Assembly: GCF_006385135.1 (NCBI RefSeq)
Contig: NZ_CP041025.1
Coordinates: 1,023,501 to 1,087,500, forward strand
Length of the DNA: 64,000 nt
Source: Paremcibacter congregatus
GTDB taxonomy: Bacteria > Pseudomonadota > Alphaproteobacteria > Sphingomonadales > Emcibacteraceae
Direction of reading: 5' to 3'
Below are positions 35,469 through 44,769 of the stretch, piece by piece (the stretch's first letter is position 1; each line of letters starts with the position of its first letter). The notes under the pieces are model-generated. The model was not told the DNA's origin, did no database searches, and worked only from the letters and a program-made list of their open reading frames with translations. The translations under genes were made by a program, and so were the position numbers.

Positions 35469-35825
35469 TTACCCGAGGTTAAAAGCGGCGCGGATTTCAT
35501 CCAGTTCGGTCTGGCGGATCGGGCGACCATTCCAGTGGATGTTCAGTAATGTCGGTGCGGTTGTGCGTGGACCCTGCTGAAAGCTGCAGGCGATGCTGTA
35601 GGGCACAGGCACCTTATAGCCATTCCATGCTGTAAAACCGAGATTGGTGGTGATCTTCGCGTCGGGGTAATGCTCATCCTGCACGGTTTTACCTTCGTAA
35701 CTGTCCGGATGCTTGATGCGCCCGAGGGCAATTTGTCGACAGGTGTCCTGCAAAGGGGTCAGGTCTGGCGCGGTATCGCAGGCGCTGAGTCCCAGGCTAA
35801 GCAGTATCAAAACAGTCAAACGCAT
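35469..35825 (-). CDS. Putative lipoprotein, unknown
   Basis: 118 residues with a lipoprotein signal: hydrophobic core and lipobox LSAC, giving the lipidated Cys near residue 16. The mature part has two further Cys (DTCRQI and SIACSF) and a TLLNIHWNGRP segment; no family is recognised. The ATG at 35825 follows AAGAGA and starts one base after the TRIC-channel stop, so the two genes are co-transcribed. Confidence 0.75.
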   Translation of the reverse strand: MRLTVLILLSLGLSACDTAPDLTPLQDTCRQIALGRIKHPDSYEGKTVQDEHYPDAKITTNLGFTAWNGYKVPVPYSIACSFQQGPRTTAPTLLNIHWNGRPIRQTELDEIRAAFNLG

Positions 35826-35826
35826 A

Positions 35827-36435
35827 TTATCTCTTTTCAACAGGGGGCAGGGACAGGGAATATTTGATCGCTATCAGCCGAATGCTGAGAGTGATCATAC
35901 AGGCCAGCGTAATATTCAGCTTTTGATCGAACCCCGCCATATGCAGAAGAACAAGACAGGCACCGCCAATGATGGCGGGCAGGGCATACAGCTCTTTTTT
36001 CAATACCAAAGGGACCTCATTGCACAACACGTCACGGATCATGCCGCCAGCAGCGGCGCTCATCACGCCCATCATAACCGCAACCAAGGGTGTTGCGCCG
36101 AAATTAAGCGCCTTTTCCGTGCCGGTTACGGCAAAAAGTGCGAGACCACACGCATCCGCGAGCACCAGAATACTCATCCGGCTTTCCAGCATCCGGCCCC
36201 AGAAAGGGGTAATGGCAGCCATGGCGATGACAATATACAGCGACATGGGGTCCTGCACCCAGAATACCGGCACATCAAGAATGATGTCGCGAATGGTGCC
36301 GCCGCCAATGGCGGTGACCGTGGCGATAACCACCAGACCGAAGGCGTCCATTTCCTGACGCATGGCGGCGAGGGCGCCACTGATGGCGAAAACTGCAATT
36401 CCGATCAGGCCTAGCCCGTTAATCAACTCTTCCAT
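35827..36435 (-). CDS. TRIC-type cation channel family protein
   Basis: 202 residues with about seven transmembrane helices in two repeats, each with the signature glycine-rich GGGTIRDI and AAGGMIRDV. This is the UPF0126/TRIC family; bacterial members form trimeric monovalent cation channels. No other domain is present. It is followed by the small lipoprotein gene. Confidence 0.9.
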   Translation of the reverse strand: MEELINGLGLIGIAVFAISGALAAMRQEMDAFGLVVIATVTAIGGGTIRDIILDVPVFWVQDPMSLYIVIAMAAITPFWGRMLESRMSILVLADACGLALFAVTGTEKALNFGATPLVAVMMGVMSAAAGGMIRDVLCNEVPLVLKKELYALPAIIGGACLVLLHMAGFDQKLNITLACMITLSIRLIAIKYSLSLPPVEKR

Positions 36436-36603
36436 AGTTTTGCCATGATATTGCTTATTCTATTTAACCGAACCCTTACTGGCATAAGCGCTCTTGAATG
36501 TTTTTTCAATTGAATTACGCAAATCTGCTGCCAGGCTCTTTTCTGCCGGGCGTTCTTCGGGTAAAACAGGAACCTGTATAATTAGGATAAGGATCTTTCC
36601 TCC

Positions 36604-36945
36604 ATGCCCCATCTCGTGATTGAATATGCCAAAGACCTGGAACCGCAACTGACGCCAGGGCAGCTGATTGAAAAGGCATTCGGCGGCGCGGTGCAATCGG
36701 GCCTGTTTACCACTGATGACATCAAGATTCGGGTGAGAGCCTACGAAGATTATCAGATTGGTACAGGGGAAAACCGGTTCATCAATATCACAGCACATAT
36801 TTTGTCTGGCCGTACGGTGGCGCAGAAAAGCAGCCTTACAGATGCGATCCTGATGCAGCTCAAATCATTGAAACTTGGCGCGATTGAGCTTACGGTACAG
36901 GTCTATAATATTGAACGTGAAACCTATGCAAAAGCAAGATTTTAA
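36604..36945 (+). CDS. 5-carboxymethyl-2-hydroxymuconate isomerase family
   Basis: 113 residues beginning MPHLVIEYAKDLE, with the amino-terminal Pro used as catalytic base in the tautomerase superfamily. It resembles HpcD/CHMI of homoprotocatechuate degradation. It is alone here, with no other genes of that pathway in the window, so it may act on another keto-enol substrate. The DegP-like gene follows. Confidence 0.87.
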   Translation: MPHLVIEYAKDLEPQLTPGQLIEKAFGGAVQSGLFTTDDIKIRVRAYEDYQIGTGENRFINITAHILSGRTVAQKSSLTDAILMQLKSLKLGAIELTVQVYNIERETYAKARF

Positions 36946-36972
36946 ATGGCTTCCGGGCAGGGAGTACCACTG

Positions 36973-38430
36973 ATGACAAACACAACAGGATCAAGAATGA
37001 AAAAAATCAGCATAACTTTTTTCAACATTGTTATGGCAAGCCTTGTTTTGGGCGTTGCGTCGGGCAGTGCCGTTGAACGTAAAGTACCTTCATCGCAGGC
37101 AGAGGTACAGCTATCCTACGCGCCGGTTGTCAAACGGGCGGCCCCGGCTGTGGTGAATATCTATACCAAGCGGGTGGTGAGATCGCGCAACCTGTCGCCG
37201 TTCGCCAATGATCCTTTCTTCCAGCGGTTCTTTGGGGACAGCTTTACCGGTGCGCCGCGGGAACGGGTGGAACGCTCGCTTGGCTCCGGGGTGATTGTCG
37301 GGGCGGACGGGGTGGTGGTGACCAATCATCACGTGGTGAACGGGGCCGACGAAATCACGGTGGCGCTGGCCGATAAACGGGAATTCGACGCGAAAGTCAT
37401 TTTGCTTGATGAACGCACAGATCTTGCGGTTTTGCGTATTGATACGGCGGGAGAGCCTTTACCAACCTTGACGTTTGCGGATTCCGATCAGGCAGAGGTT
37501 GGCGATCTTGTGCTGGCCATTGGCAATCCTTTTGGCGTCGGTCAAACGGTGACCAGCGGCATTGTCTCGGCTCTTGCGCGGACCCAGGTCAGCAGCAATG
37601 ATTATCAGTTTTTTATCCAGACCGACGCGGCGGTTAACCCTGGTAACAGTGGGGGAGCGCTGATCGGTATGGACGGCGAACTGATTGGAATCAATACGGC
37701 TATTTTCTCCCGCTCTGGCGGATCGAACGGCATCGGTTTTGCGATCCCGGCCAATATGGTGCGCTATGTTGTATCTTCCGCCTTGTCACAGGGCAAGGTC
37801 GTGCGCCCTTGGTTTGGGGCCGGGGGGCAGATGGTGACGGCGGATATTGCCGACAGTCTTGGATTTGATCGTCCCGGCGGTGTGTTGGTGGACGACATTT
37901 ATCCTGAAGGGCCGGCGGATAAAGCCGGACTGGAGCAGGGCGACGTTATTGTCAGCATTGACGGTAAGGATGTCTCCAGCCCTCAGGCATTGCGGTATTA
38001 CATTGGCCTGGAGCCAGTAGGAGGGCGTATTCCATTAGCAATCGTCCGTGGCGATAATACGAAGACCCTGTGGGTGCCGTTGGAGGCCGCGCCGGAAGAT
38101 CCACCGCGCAATATCACGACTCTGAAAGGCAAACATCTGCTGTCCGGGACAAAACTGGCTAACCTGTCGCCGGCCTATGCGGATGAAATAGGCGTGAACG
38201 TCTATGAGAAAGGGGTGATCGTTCTCGAGGTTTCACGCAGCGTCATGCAGCGCACCAGCCTCAGAAGTGGCGATATCTTTAAGGAAGTTAACGGCGACAA
38301 GGTCACGCGCGTCAAGCAGATCAAGGCGGCGTTGGACGATGCCCCTGTAAACATCAGTTTCACGGTAAGTCGCAGCGGACGGTTGATCGAATGTGTAATT
38401 CGTGCCCGCGGCAACAGTTATTGCCGCTAA
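36973..38430 (+). CDS. DegP/HtrA-type periplasmic serine protease
   Basis: 485 residues: signal peptide, then a trypsin-like domain with catalytic His in TNHHVVNG (near 117), Asp in DERTDLAVLRID (near 149) and Ser in NPGNSGGAL (near 225), followed by two PDZ domains (about 285-375 and 400-480). It degrades misfolded envelope proteins. The ATG at 36973 follows GGGAG; upstream ATG 36946 and downstream ATG 36997 are alternatives. rarA starts ten bases after the stop. Confidence 0.93.
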   Translation: MTNTTGSRMKKISITFFNIVMASLVLGVASGSAVERKVPSSQAEVQLSYAPVVKRAAPAVVNIYTKRVVRSRNLSPFANDPFFQRFFGDSFTGAPRERVERSLGSGVIVGADGVVVTNHHVVNGADEITVALADKREFDAKVILLDERTDLAVLRIDTAGEPLPTLTFADSDQAEVGDLVLAIGNPFGVGQTVTSGIVSALARTQVSSNDYQFFIQTDAAVNPGNSGGALIGMDGELIGINTAIFSRSGGSNGIGFAIPANMVRYVVSSALSQGKVVRPWFGAGGQMVTADIADSLGFDRPGGVLVDDIYPEGPADKAGLEQGDVIVSIDGKDVSSPQALRYYIGLEPVGGRIPLAIVRGDNTKTLWVPLEAAPEDPPRNITTLKGKHLLSGTKLANLSPAYADEIGVNVYEKGVIVLEVSRSVMQRTSLRSGDIFKEVNGDKVTRVKQIKAALDDAPVNISFTVSRSGRLIECVIRARGNSYCR

Positions 38431-38440
38431 GGAAAAAAAT

Positions 38441-39736
38441 ATGACAGACCTGTTCACATCAGCGGGATTGGAAGAGGGCGCGCCGCGCCCCCTGGCCGAT
38501 AAATTGCGGCCCAAGACACTTGATGAAGTGGTGGGGCAGGACCATCTGATTGCACCTGACGGGCCGATCGGGCGTATGCTGTCGGCGGGGCGATTGACGT
38601 CCTTGATCTTCTGGGGCCCGCCGGGAACCGGAAAGACCACAATGGCCCGGCTTCTGGCGGATCAGACGGATTTATACTTTGAACAGATTTCGGCGGTATT
38701 CTCCGGTGTGGCCGATTTGCGAAAATGTTTCGAGGCAGCGGCGGGGCGCCGCAAGACAGGTAAAGGCACGTTGCTGTTTGTTGATGAAATCCATCGTTTC
38801 AACCGCTCACAGCAGGACGGCTTTCTGCCATATGTAGAAGACGGGACGATCATTCTGGTGGGGGCAACAACGGAAAACCCGTCGTTCGAACTCAATGCGG
38901 CGCTGCTGTCACGGCTACAGGTTCTCACGCTGAACCGTCTGGACGATGAGGCGATGGGGGAGCTGCTCAGTCGTGCTGAACGGTTGGAAGAAAAAAGGCT
39001 GCCGGTGACGGATGAGGCGCGCCAGATGTTGCACAGTATGGCGGACGGTGACGGGCGTTATCTGCTCAATCTGACCGATATTCTGCTCAGTCTTGAATTT
39101 GAAGAAACTCTTGATGCGGCGGGCTTGCTGAAGATCTTGCAAAAACGGGCGCCAGTTTACGACAAGGACCGGGAAGGCCATTACAACCTTATTTCCGCCC
39201 TGCATAAGTCCCTGCGCGGATCGGATACCGATGCGGCGCTTTACTGGATGGCGCGTATGCTGGCGGGCGGGGAAGACCCTATGTATATCCTGCGGCGACT
39301 GGTGCGTTTTGCGGCAGAGGATATCGGGCTTGCGGACCCTAACGCCTTGGTGCAGGCATTGGCGGCGAAGGATGCCTATGAATTTCTGGGATCCCCCGAA
39401 GGTGATCTCAATCTGGCGCAGGCGGTGATTTACCTGGGAACGGCACCCAAATCAAATGCGGCCTATATGGCATTCAAGAAAGCCGGCAAGGCAGCGAAAT
39501 CCACCGGCTCCCTCAATCCGCCGATGCATATTCTCAATGCGCCGACCAAGATGATGAAGGATCTGGGGTACGGCAAGGGCTATGCCTACGATCATGATAC
39601 GGCGGAAGGTTTCTCAGGTCAGAATTATTTCCCCGATGGTCTGGCGCGAGAGGCGTTTTACGGCCCGAAAGAACGCGGCTTTGAACGTGAGATCAAGAAA
39701 CGTCTTGAGTATTGGAACAAGCTGCGTTCGGAATAG
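38441..39736 (+). CDS. rarA: Replication-associated recombination protein RarA
   Basis: 431 residues, AAA+ ATPase of the RarA/MgsA/WRNIP1 family. Walker A GPPGTGKTT near residue 60 and Walker B LFVDEIHRFNRSQQD near 118 are followed by sensor 1 ATTENPSFELN and the C-terminal tetramerisation domain with HNLISALHKSLRGSD-like sequence. It acts at stalled replication forks. AAGGA lies seven bases before the ATG at 38441. Confidence 0.95.
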   Translation: MTDLFTSAGLEEGAPRPLADKLRPKTLDEVVGQDHLIAPDGPIGRMLSAGRLTSLIFWGPPGTGKTTMARLLADQTDLYFEQISAVFSGVADLRKCFEAAAGRRKTGKGTLLFVDEIHRFNRSQQDGFLPYVEDGTIILVGATTENPSFELNAALLSRLQVLTLNRLDDEAMGELLSRAERLEEKRLPVTDEARQMLHSMADGDGRYLLNLTDILLSLEFEETLDAAGLLKILQKRAPVYDKDREGHYNLISALHKSLRGSDTDAALYWMARMLAGGEDPMYILRRLVRFAAEDIGLADPNALVQALAAKDAYEFLGSPEGDLNLAQAVIYLGTAPKSNAAYMAFKKAGKAAKSTGSLNPPMHILNAPTKMMKDLGYGKGYAYDHDTAEGFSGQNYFPDGLAREAFYGPKERGFEREIKKRLEYWNKLRSE

Positions 39737-39739
39737 AGT

Positions 39740-40411
39740 TCAGGAGGCTTTGGCTTCCGCTGCGCCTTCGGCGGCAAAGTCGCCCTGGACAAACGCGCTG
39801 TTGAAAATTTGCGGACATTCCGCCCGGAAGCAGGTCATAATGTGATCCAGCGGCACATCGCTAAAACTGCCGCGTTCACGGATATAGTCCATATGCTGCT
39901 GACCGTCCTGGGTGAACGGGTGAAAGATCGAATCTTCCGTGCCGTTAAATTCGAGCGGCTTGATGCCGAATTTTTCACACAGGCCGATATTGAAGGCTGG
40001 TGTCGCCTTGACCCATTTTCCCTTGAGAAAAAGTTCTGCAAAGGCATGCCATCTCATGACATCTCCGCCGACGAATTGCCGTAGCCGGGCGCTGGTCATA
40101 TGATTGCGCACATCGGCAAAACCGAGCCGGGCCGGAATGCCCAGAGCCCGGGCGCAGGCGGCTAGCAGGGCGGCTTTGGAGATGCAGAAACCGATTCCTT
40201 CTTCCAATGCCCAGCTGGCCTTAAATACTTGCGGATCATTATAATCGAGATACGGGGTATAGGGGATGTCATCGCGTATACGCCGGTACAGCGCAATGAT
40301 GCGGTCAATGTCATCTTCGATCCCGAGCGTGGTTTCATAGGCATAAGCCCCCACATTGGCGGCATCGCTATCAATAAACGTCGCGGGCAGAAGATAAATG
40401 GGCACAGACAT
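39740..40411 (-). CDS. Transglutaminase-like cysteine protease-fold protein
   Basis: 223 residues with the transglutaminase-like core: Cys in GIGFCISKAALLAACARALGIPARL and His in MRWHAFAELFL, followed by KWVKATPAFN where the third catalytic residue lies. Substrate unknown. The gene ends three bases after the convergent rarA stop and shares no operon with it. Confidence 0.88.
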   Translation of the reverse strand: MSVPIYLLPATFIDSDAANVGAYAYETTLGIEDDIDRIIALYRRIRDDIPYTPYLDYNDPQVFKASWALEEGIGFCISKAALLAACARALGIPARLGFADVRNHMTSARLRQFVGGDVMRWHAFAELFLKGKWVKATPAFNIGLCEKFGIKPLEFNGTEDSIFHPFTQDGQQHMDYIRERGSFSDVPLDHIMTCFRAECPQIFNSAFVQGDFAAEGAAEAKAS

Positions 40412-40489
40412 TACGCTTTACTCATAATCAATATTACATCAGAATGCGCTAACATATAGCATTTGTTTTCAGATTGCGAGAAAAATAGC

Positions 40490-40506
40490 CGCGATGCGGT
40501 TTTTTG
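40490..40506. terminator. Weak bidirectional terminator candidate
   Basis: A short CCGC/GCGG stem around GAT is flanked by A-run on one side and T-run on the other, in the 116-nt gap between the CFA synthase stop and the transglutaminase start. Confidence 0.3.
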
Positions 40507-40527
40507 CCCGGATTTAAAAGTGTCTTT

Positions 40528-41787
40528 CTATTGATTGGCAACATTCTTCAGGGGGGGCTCAAGCGGAGGGATTTCTTGCTTGATGTCTGTATCCTGAAGA
40601 AGATATTCCCGGGTGAGCGGGACGGCGTCCTGCCGTTTCGCCAATTGCAGCTGGAAGACCACATGGCCGAGATGGCGGAAGGCGCATTCGGCGCTGGACA
40701 GATAGAAATCCCACATGCGGAAGAAGCGCTCGTCATATAATTCGACGATGGTGTCCCGATTCTTATAGGTGCGTAGGCGCCATTCCCGCAATGTATCGGC
40801 ATAGTGCAGGCGCCAGACTTCCATGTCAGTGATATACAGTCCTGATTTCTCTATAATCGGGGCAATTTCAGACAGGCTCGGGGCGTAGCCGCCAGGGAAA
40901 ATATATTTCAGGGTCCAGGGATCGGTGGAACCCGGCCCGTCCGCCCGTCCGATGGTATGGATCAAGGCGACACCATCATCTGTCAGGCTGTCATAAACCT
41001 TGTCAAAATAGGTCTTGTATTGGCGTCGACCGACATGTTCGAACATGCCAACAGAAACCACCCTGTCGAATTTTTCAGTAAGACTGCGGTAATCCTGGAA
41101 CTTGAACTGTACCATGTCGCTGACGGACCGGTCTTCGGCGCGCTTGCAGGCGAGGTCATATTGTTCCTTGCTCAGGGTTACCCCGGTGACATGGGCGCCG
41201 GATGTCTGGTTGATATGCAGCGCGAGACCGCCCCAGCCGCAGCCGATATCGAGCACCTTGTGGTGTTTATCCAGCAGAAGTTTGGCGGCGATCAGGCTTT
41301 TCTTGTTTTCCTGAGCCTGTTCCAGAGTGTCTTCAGGTGTTCTGAAATAGGCGCAGGAATATTGACGGTCGGCATCCAGGAACAGATCATAAAGTTTGCC
41401 TGACAAATCATAATGATGGGCGACATTCTGGCGTGAGCGTCCGGCCGGATTGATCTGACTTATCCAGCTTTTGAAACGACTGTAGGGGTCGCCGCCGGTG
41501 AAATGCATGGGGTTATTGCGCCGCCATTCCATATTCTTGGTCACCAGATTGAGGAAATCAAATACCGTTTTGCCGTCTTCGATGGTTAAGGTGCCGTCCA
41601 TGATCGCTTCCCCGGGCCGCAGATCGGGCTTGAGGAATATCTTAAACGGCAGCCACCTGTCATGAAGGCGGATGGTGACTTCAGGTGTTGCTGTGCCACG
41701 ATAGCTGTAGGTGCGCCCTTTAACGTCAATAACGTGTAAAGTACCTTCTTGGATCAGTTTTTTCAGAAAGAAATTCAAAAGTATCAT
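40528..41787 (-). CDS. cfa: Cyclopropane-fatty-acyl-phospholipid synthase
   Basis: 419 residues of the CFA synthase/mycolic-acid methyltransferase family. The N-terminal lipid-binding region has GRTYSYRGTATPEVTIRLHD, and the catalytic half has the SAM motif VLDIGCGWGGLALHI near residue 180 with the conserved QYSCAYF upstream and KYIFPGGYAPSLSEI downstream. It transfers a methylene from SAM to unsaturated fatty acids in membrane lipids, a stress response. No operon partner. Confidence 0.94.
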   Translation of the reverse strand: MILLNFFLKKLIQEGTLHVIDVKGRTYSYRGTATPEVTIRLHDRWLPFKIFLKPDLRPGEAIMDGTLTIEDGKTVFDFLNLVTKNMEWRRNNPMHFTGGDPYSRFKSWISQINPAGRSRQNVAHHYDLSGKLYDLFLDADRQYSCAYFRTPEDTLEQAQENKKSLIAAKLLLDKHHKVLDIGCGWGGLALHINQTSGAHVTGVTLSKEQYDLACKRAEDRSVSDMVQFKFQDYRSLTEKFDRVVSVGMFEHVGRRQYKTYFDKVYDSLTDDGVALIHTIGRADGPGSTDPWTLKYIFPGGYAPSLSEIAPIIEKSGLYITDMEVWRLHYADTLREWRLRTYKNRDTIVELYDERFFRMWDFYLSSAECAFRHLGHVVFQLQLAKRQDAVPLTREYLLQDTDIKQEIPPLEPPLKNVANQ

Positions 41788-41968
41788 CTTTGTGTCCCCG
41801 GTATTTATCTGCCTGATAATTATACCCTAATCATGCCATGTTGTGGATCATCTTGCAATAACCACTTTGACGTTCTGCATGATAAAAGCGTGAACGATTG
41901 AATGCTGGACTTAGGAGGGGCGGGAGCATTATGATCGCGCGAAGGTGTTTTATGTGGAGGCAGTGAGG

Positions 41969-42346
41969 ATGAATATGATTTTTGCCGTGGCGTTGGGCGG
42001 GGCATTGGGCGCGACGGGACGTTTTTTGGTCGGCAAGGCGATGTTGCGGATCATGGGCCCGGGCTTTCCCTGGGGCACACTTTCAGTCAATATCATCGGT
42101 TCTTTTGCGATTGGTCTGATTGTCACGCTTCTGGCCAGCCGCTATAACCTGTCCCACAGCTGGCAGGGATTTCTGATTACCGGCATTCTTGGCGGTTTTA
42201 CGACATTTTCTGCCTTTTCGCTTGAAGTCGGCCTGATGGTCGAGCGTCATGAAATTACCCAGGCGGCATTATATGGTCTCGGGTCGTTGTTCTTTGGGGT
42301 TGCAGCCCTGTTCATGGGGCTTTACGCCGGGCGTTATTTGGCGTAA
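41969..42346 (+). CDS. crcB: Fluoride ion channel CrcB/Fluc
   Basis: 125 residues from ATG 41969, with four transmembrane helices. The conserved pore motif GGFTTFSAFSLE and WGTLSVNIIGSFAIGL are diagnostic of Fluc channels. It exports fluoride. GGAGG lies eight bases upstream of the start. The 180-bp upstream gap contains no recognised fluoride riboswitch. Confidence 0.94.
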   Translation: MNMIFAVALGGALGATGRFLVGKAMLRIMGPGFPWGTLSVNIIGSFAIGLIVTLLASRYNLSHSWQGFLITGILGGFTTFSAFSLEVGLMVERHEITQAALYGLGSLFFGVAALFMGLYAGRYLA

Positions 42347-42414
42347 GAGGGGGCAGAAATTCCTGCGGTACTGCGCTATGCGGTCAAAGGCAGGCTATAA
42401 ATTTAGGAAATAGT

Positions 42415-43413
42415 ATGTCGGGTGTAACCCACCAAAAAGTCCAGACCTTTGAAAATGACTGGCGGCTTGATAAATGGTTTAAAGTCAATTACCCGGATCT
42501 CGGATTTGGACGGCTGTCCAAACTGCTGCGCACCGGTCAGATCCGCATTGACGGCAAGCGGGTCAAAGCCAGCGCCCGCCTTGAAGAAGGTATGGAAATC
42601 CGCATTCCTCCCCTGGGTGTCAATCCCAACGCCGGTAAGCCGCGGCCCGAACAGCTGGGGCGCAAATCCTTTACCAAGGAAGAAAGCCGTGCGATCCACG
42701 ATATGGTGATCTATCAGGACAACAGCGTCATTGTGCTTAACAAACTGCCCGGTCTTGCGGTGCAGGGCGGCAGCAAGATCACCCGCCATGTGGATGGCTA
42801 TCTTGATTGTCTGCAGGGCGATAATCCGGAACGCCCGAAGCTGGTGCATCGGCTTGATAAGGACACCAGTGGTGTTCTGGTCATCGCCCGGACCAGCGCC
42901 GCGGCGAAAAGCCTGACCGAATCTTTCCGGAACCGTAAGACCAAGAAGATTTACTGGGCGCTGGTTGTGGGCCGCCCGGAACGTAGCGAGGGCACCATTA
43001 ATGCGCCACTGGACAAGGAACCGGGTACACACGGGGAACGTATGATGGTTGCTGACAAAGGCAAAAAAGCAGTGACGGACTTTCATGTCATGGACAGCGC
43101 ATTGCGCGCCACAAGCTGGGTCGCCTTTAAGCCGGTAACCGGACGCACCCATCAGATCCGCGTGCATGCCACCGTGCTGGACACCCCGATTGTCGGTGAC
43201 GGTAAATATGGCGGTAAAGACGCCTTTCTGGATGGGGCAGTGAGTAAGAAACTACATTTGCACGCCCGCAGTATTGACATTGATCACCCGGATGGGGGCC
43301 TGCTGCAGATCACGGCCGAACTACCGCGCCATATGAAAGAAAGCTGGGACATGTTCGGTTTTGACACCGACGACCGTAGTGATCCTTTTGAACGGGATGA
43401 CGACGCCCGATGA
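42415..43413 (+). CDS. RluC/RluD-type 23S rRNA pseudouridine synthase
   Basis: 332 residues: N-terminal S4 RNA-binding domain (about 15-75) and a RluA-family catalytic domain with the Asp in HRLDKDTSGVLVIAR near residue 145. It isomerises uridines in 23S rRNA; RluC versus RluD cannot be told by eye. AGGA precedes the ATG. Its stop overlaps the HAD gene by 4 nt (ATGA). Confidence 0.94.
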   Translation: MSGVTHQKVQTFENDWRLDKWFKVNYPDLGFGRLSKLLRTGQIRIDGKRVKASARLEEGMEIRIPPLGVNPNAGKPRPEQLGRKSFTKEESRAIHDMVIYQDNSVIVLNKLPGLAVQGGSKITRHVDGYLDCLQGDNPERPKLVHRLDKDTSGVLVIARTSAAAKSLTESFRNRKTKKIYWALVVGRPERSEGTINAPLDKEPGTHGERMMVADKGKKAVTDFHVMDSALRATSWVAFKPVTGRTHQIRVHATVLDTPIVGDGKYGGKDAFLDGAVSKKLHLHARSIDIDHPDGGLLQITAELPRHMKESWDMFGFDTDDRSDPFERDDDAR

Positions 43414-44060
43414 AACTGATTGTATTTGATTGCGACGGCACTCTGGTGGACGGTCAGCATATGATTATTGACGCCATGCAGACTGCCTGTGGGGCGTGTG
43501 ATGTGGTCTACCCCGGGGATGAGGCTGTGCGGCAAATCGTTGGGCTGTCCCTACATCAGGCGATCGAGGTCTGCCACCCTGCAGAAGCCGCGGTAACCCA
43601 TCTCGCTTTGAAAGACGTTTTTATAGAGCGTTTTCAACAGCTGCGTTTGCAGAAAGATTATGAAGAACCGCTCTATGACGGGGTGGCGGATGTTCTGGAT
43701 CAGTTGAATGACAAGGGATATCTTCTTGGTATCGCCACGGGAAAATCCAAACGCGGATTACTGTCTACTCTGGAAAATCATGGACTCAGTGATTATTTCC
43801 TGACCCTGAATACGGCGGATGACGGACCGGGGAAACCGCATCCTTCCATGCTGCATAACGCCATGAAGGATGTGGGGGTGTCTCCTGACCAGACCTGGAT
43901 GATTGGCGACACCACCTTTGATATGGAAATGGCGCGGACGGCAGAGGTCAAGGCTGTCGGCGTTTCCTGGGGCTATCATGAACGGGCCGTATTGCAACAG
44001 GCGGGGGCGCATCATATCCTTGACCATATTTCTGATTTACACAGAGTTTTGGAGGCTTGA
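43410..44060 (+). CDS. HAD-family phosphatase
   Basis: 216 residues with the HAD motifs: I FDCDGTLVDG (nucleophile Asp), II ATGKS, III Lys in GKPHPSM and IV GDTTFDMEMA. It resembles phosphoglycolate-phosphatase-like HADs adjacent to RluC in alphaproteobacteria. Substrate unproven. It directly abuts the ATP12 gene (next ATG follows the stop). Confidence 0.91.
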   Translation: MKLIVFDCDGTLVDGQHMIIDAMQTACGACDVVYPGDEAVRQIVGLSLHQAIEVCHPAEAAVTHLALKDVFIERFQQLRLQKDYEEPLYDGVADVLDQLNDKGYLLGIATGKSKRGLLSTLENHGLSDYFLTLNTADDGPGKPHPSMLHNAMKDVGVSPDQTWMIGDTTFDMEMARTAEVKAVGVSWGYHERAVLQQAGAHHILDHISDLHRVLEA

Positions 44061-44759
44061 ATGAAACGCTTTTTTAAACAGGCCACGGTAGAAGAAGACG
44101 GGTCCGGTTATGTTGTGAAACTGGACGGGCGGTCGGTCAAAACACCGGAAAAACGCCAAAATATTTGCCCCAACCGGGCGATCGCCGAGGCGATCTGCGC
44201 CGAATGGAATGCACAAGGCGACGAGATCAAGCCCGCGAGTATGCTGATCACCAAGATGCAGAATACCGCCATTGACCGGGTCGGGGCGCGGCGTGCTGAT
44301 CTGGAGGATGAACTGGTCAAATATGCCGGAACAGATTTATTATGTTATCGCGCCGATTACCCCGCCGATCTGGTGGTGCGTCAGGAGACGCTGTGGCAGC
44401 CGTTGCTAGACTGGGTATTGCAAAGCCATGATATTGCACTGAAAAGCACCACCGGCATTATCCATGTGGCGCAGGACGACAGCGAGATGGATAAATTCCG
44501 CGACCATATCACCGGGCTTGATGATTTCACCCTGATGGCTTTTTACAATATCACAACACTGTGCGGGTCGGTTTCCATTGGCCTGAATGTGCTGGGGAAT
44601 AATCTGACGGCGGAAGAGGCCTGGGCGGCGGCGGAACTGGATGAAAATTATCAGATCGACCAATGGGGGCTGGACGATGAGGCCAAAACCCGGCAGGATA
44701 ATATGAAAAGCGAACTGAACGCGGCAATCAGATTTCTGGAGCTGTTGCATCAGACGTAA
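44061..44759 (+). CDS. ATP12-family F1-ATPase assembly chaperone
   Basis: 232 residues of the ATP12 family, characteristic of alphaproteobacteria and mitochondria. Family blocks: FFKQATVEEDGSGYVVKLDGR at the N terminus, the catalytic-looking ILITKMQNTAIDR, CYRADYPADLV and the conserved WGLDDEAK. ATP12 binds the F1 alpha subunit during assembly. The ATP synthase F0 operon is 9 kb away. It starts at the base after the HAD stop and is followed ten bases later by cobU. Confidence 0.93.
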   Translation: MKRFFKQATVEEDGSGYVVKLDGRSVKTPEKRQNICPNRAIAEAICAEWNAQGDEIKPASMLITKMQNTAIDRVGARRADLEDELVKYAGTDLLCYRADYPADLVVRQETLWQPLLDWVLQSHDIALKSTTGIIHVAQDDSEMDKFRDHITGLDDFTLMAFYNITTLCGSVSIGLNVLGNNLTAEEAWAAAELDENYQIDQWGLDDEAKTRQDNMKSELNAAIRFLELLHQT

Positions 44760-44769
44760 AGGGGCCGGC

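Noticed and set aside
41788-41968. Fluoride riboswitch upstream of crcB
   Set aside because: The conserved core of the fluoride motif was looked for and not found; only a normal GGAGG site precedes the start.
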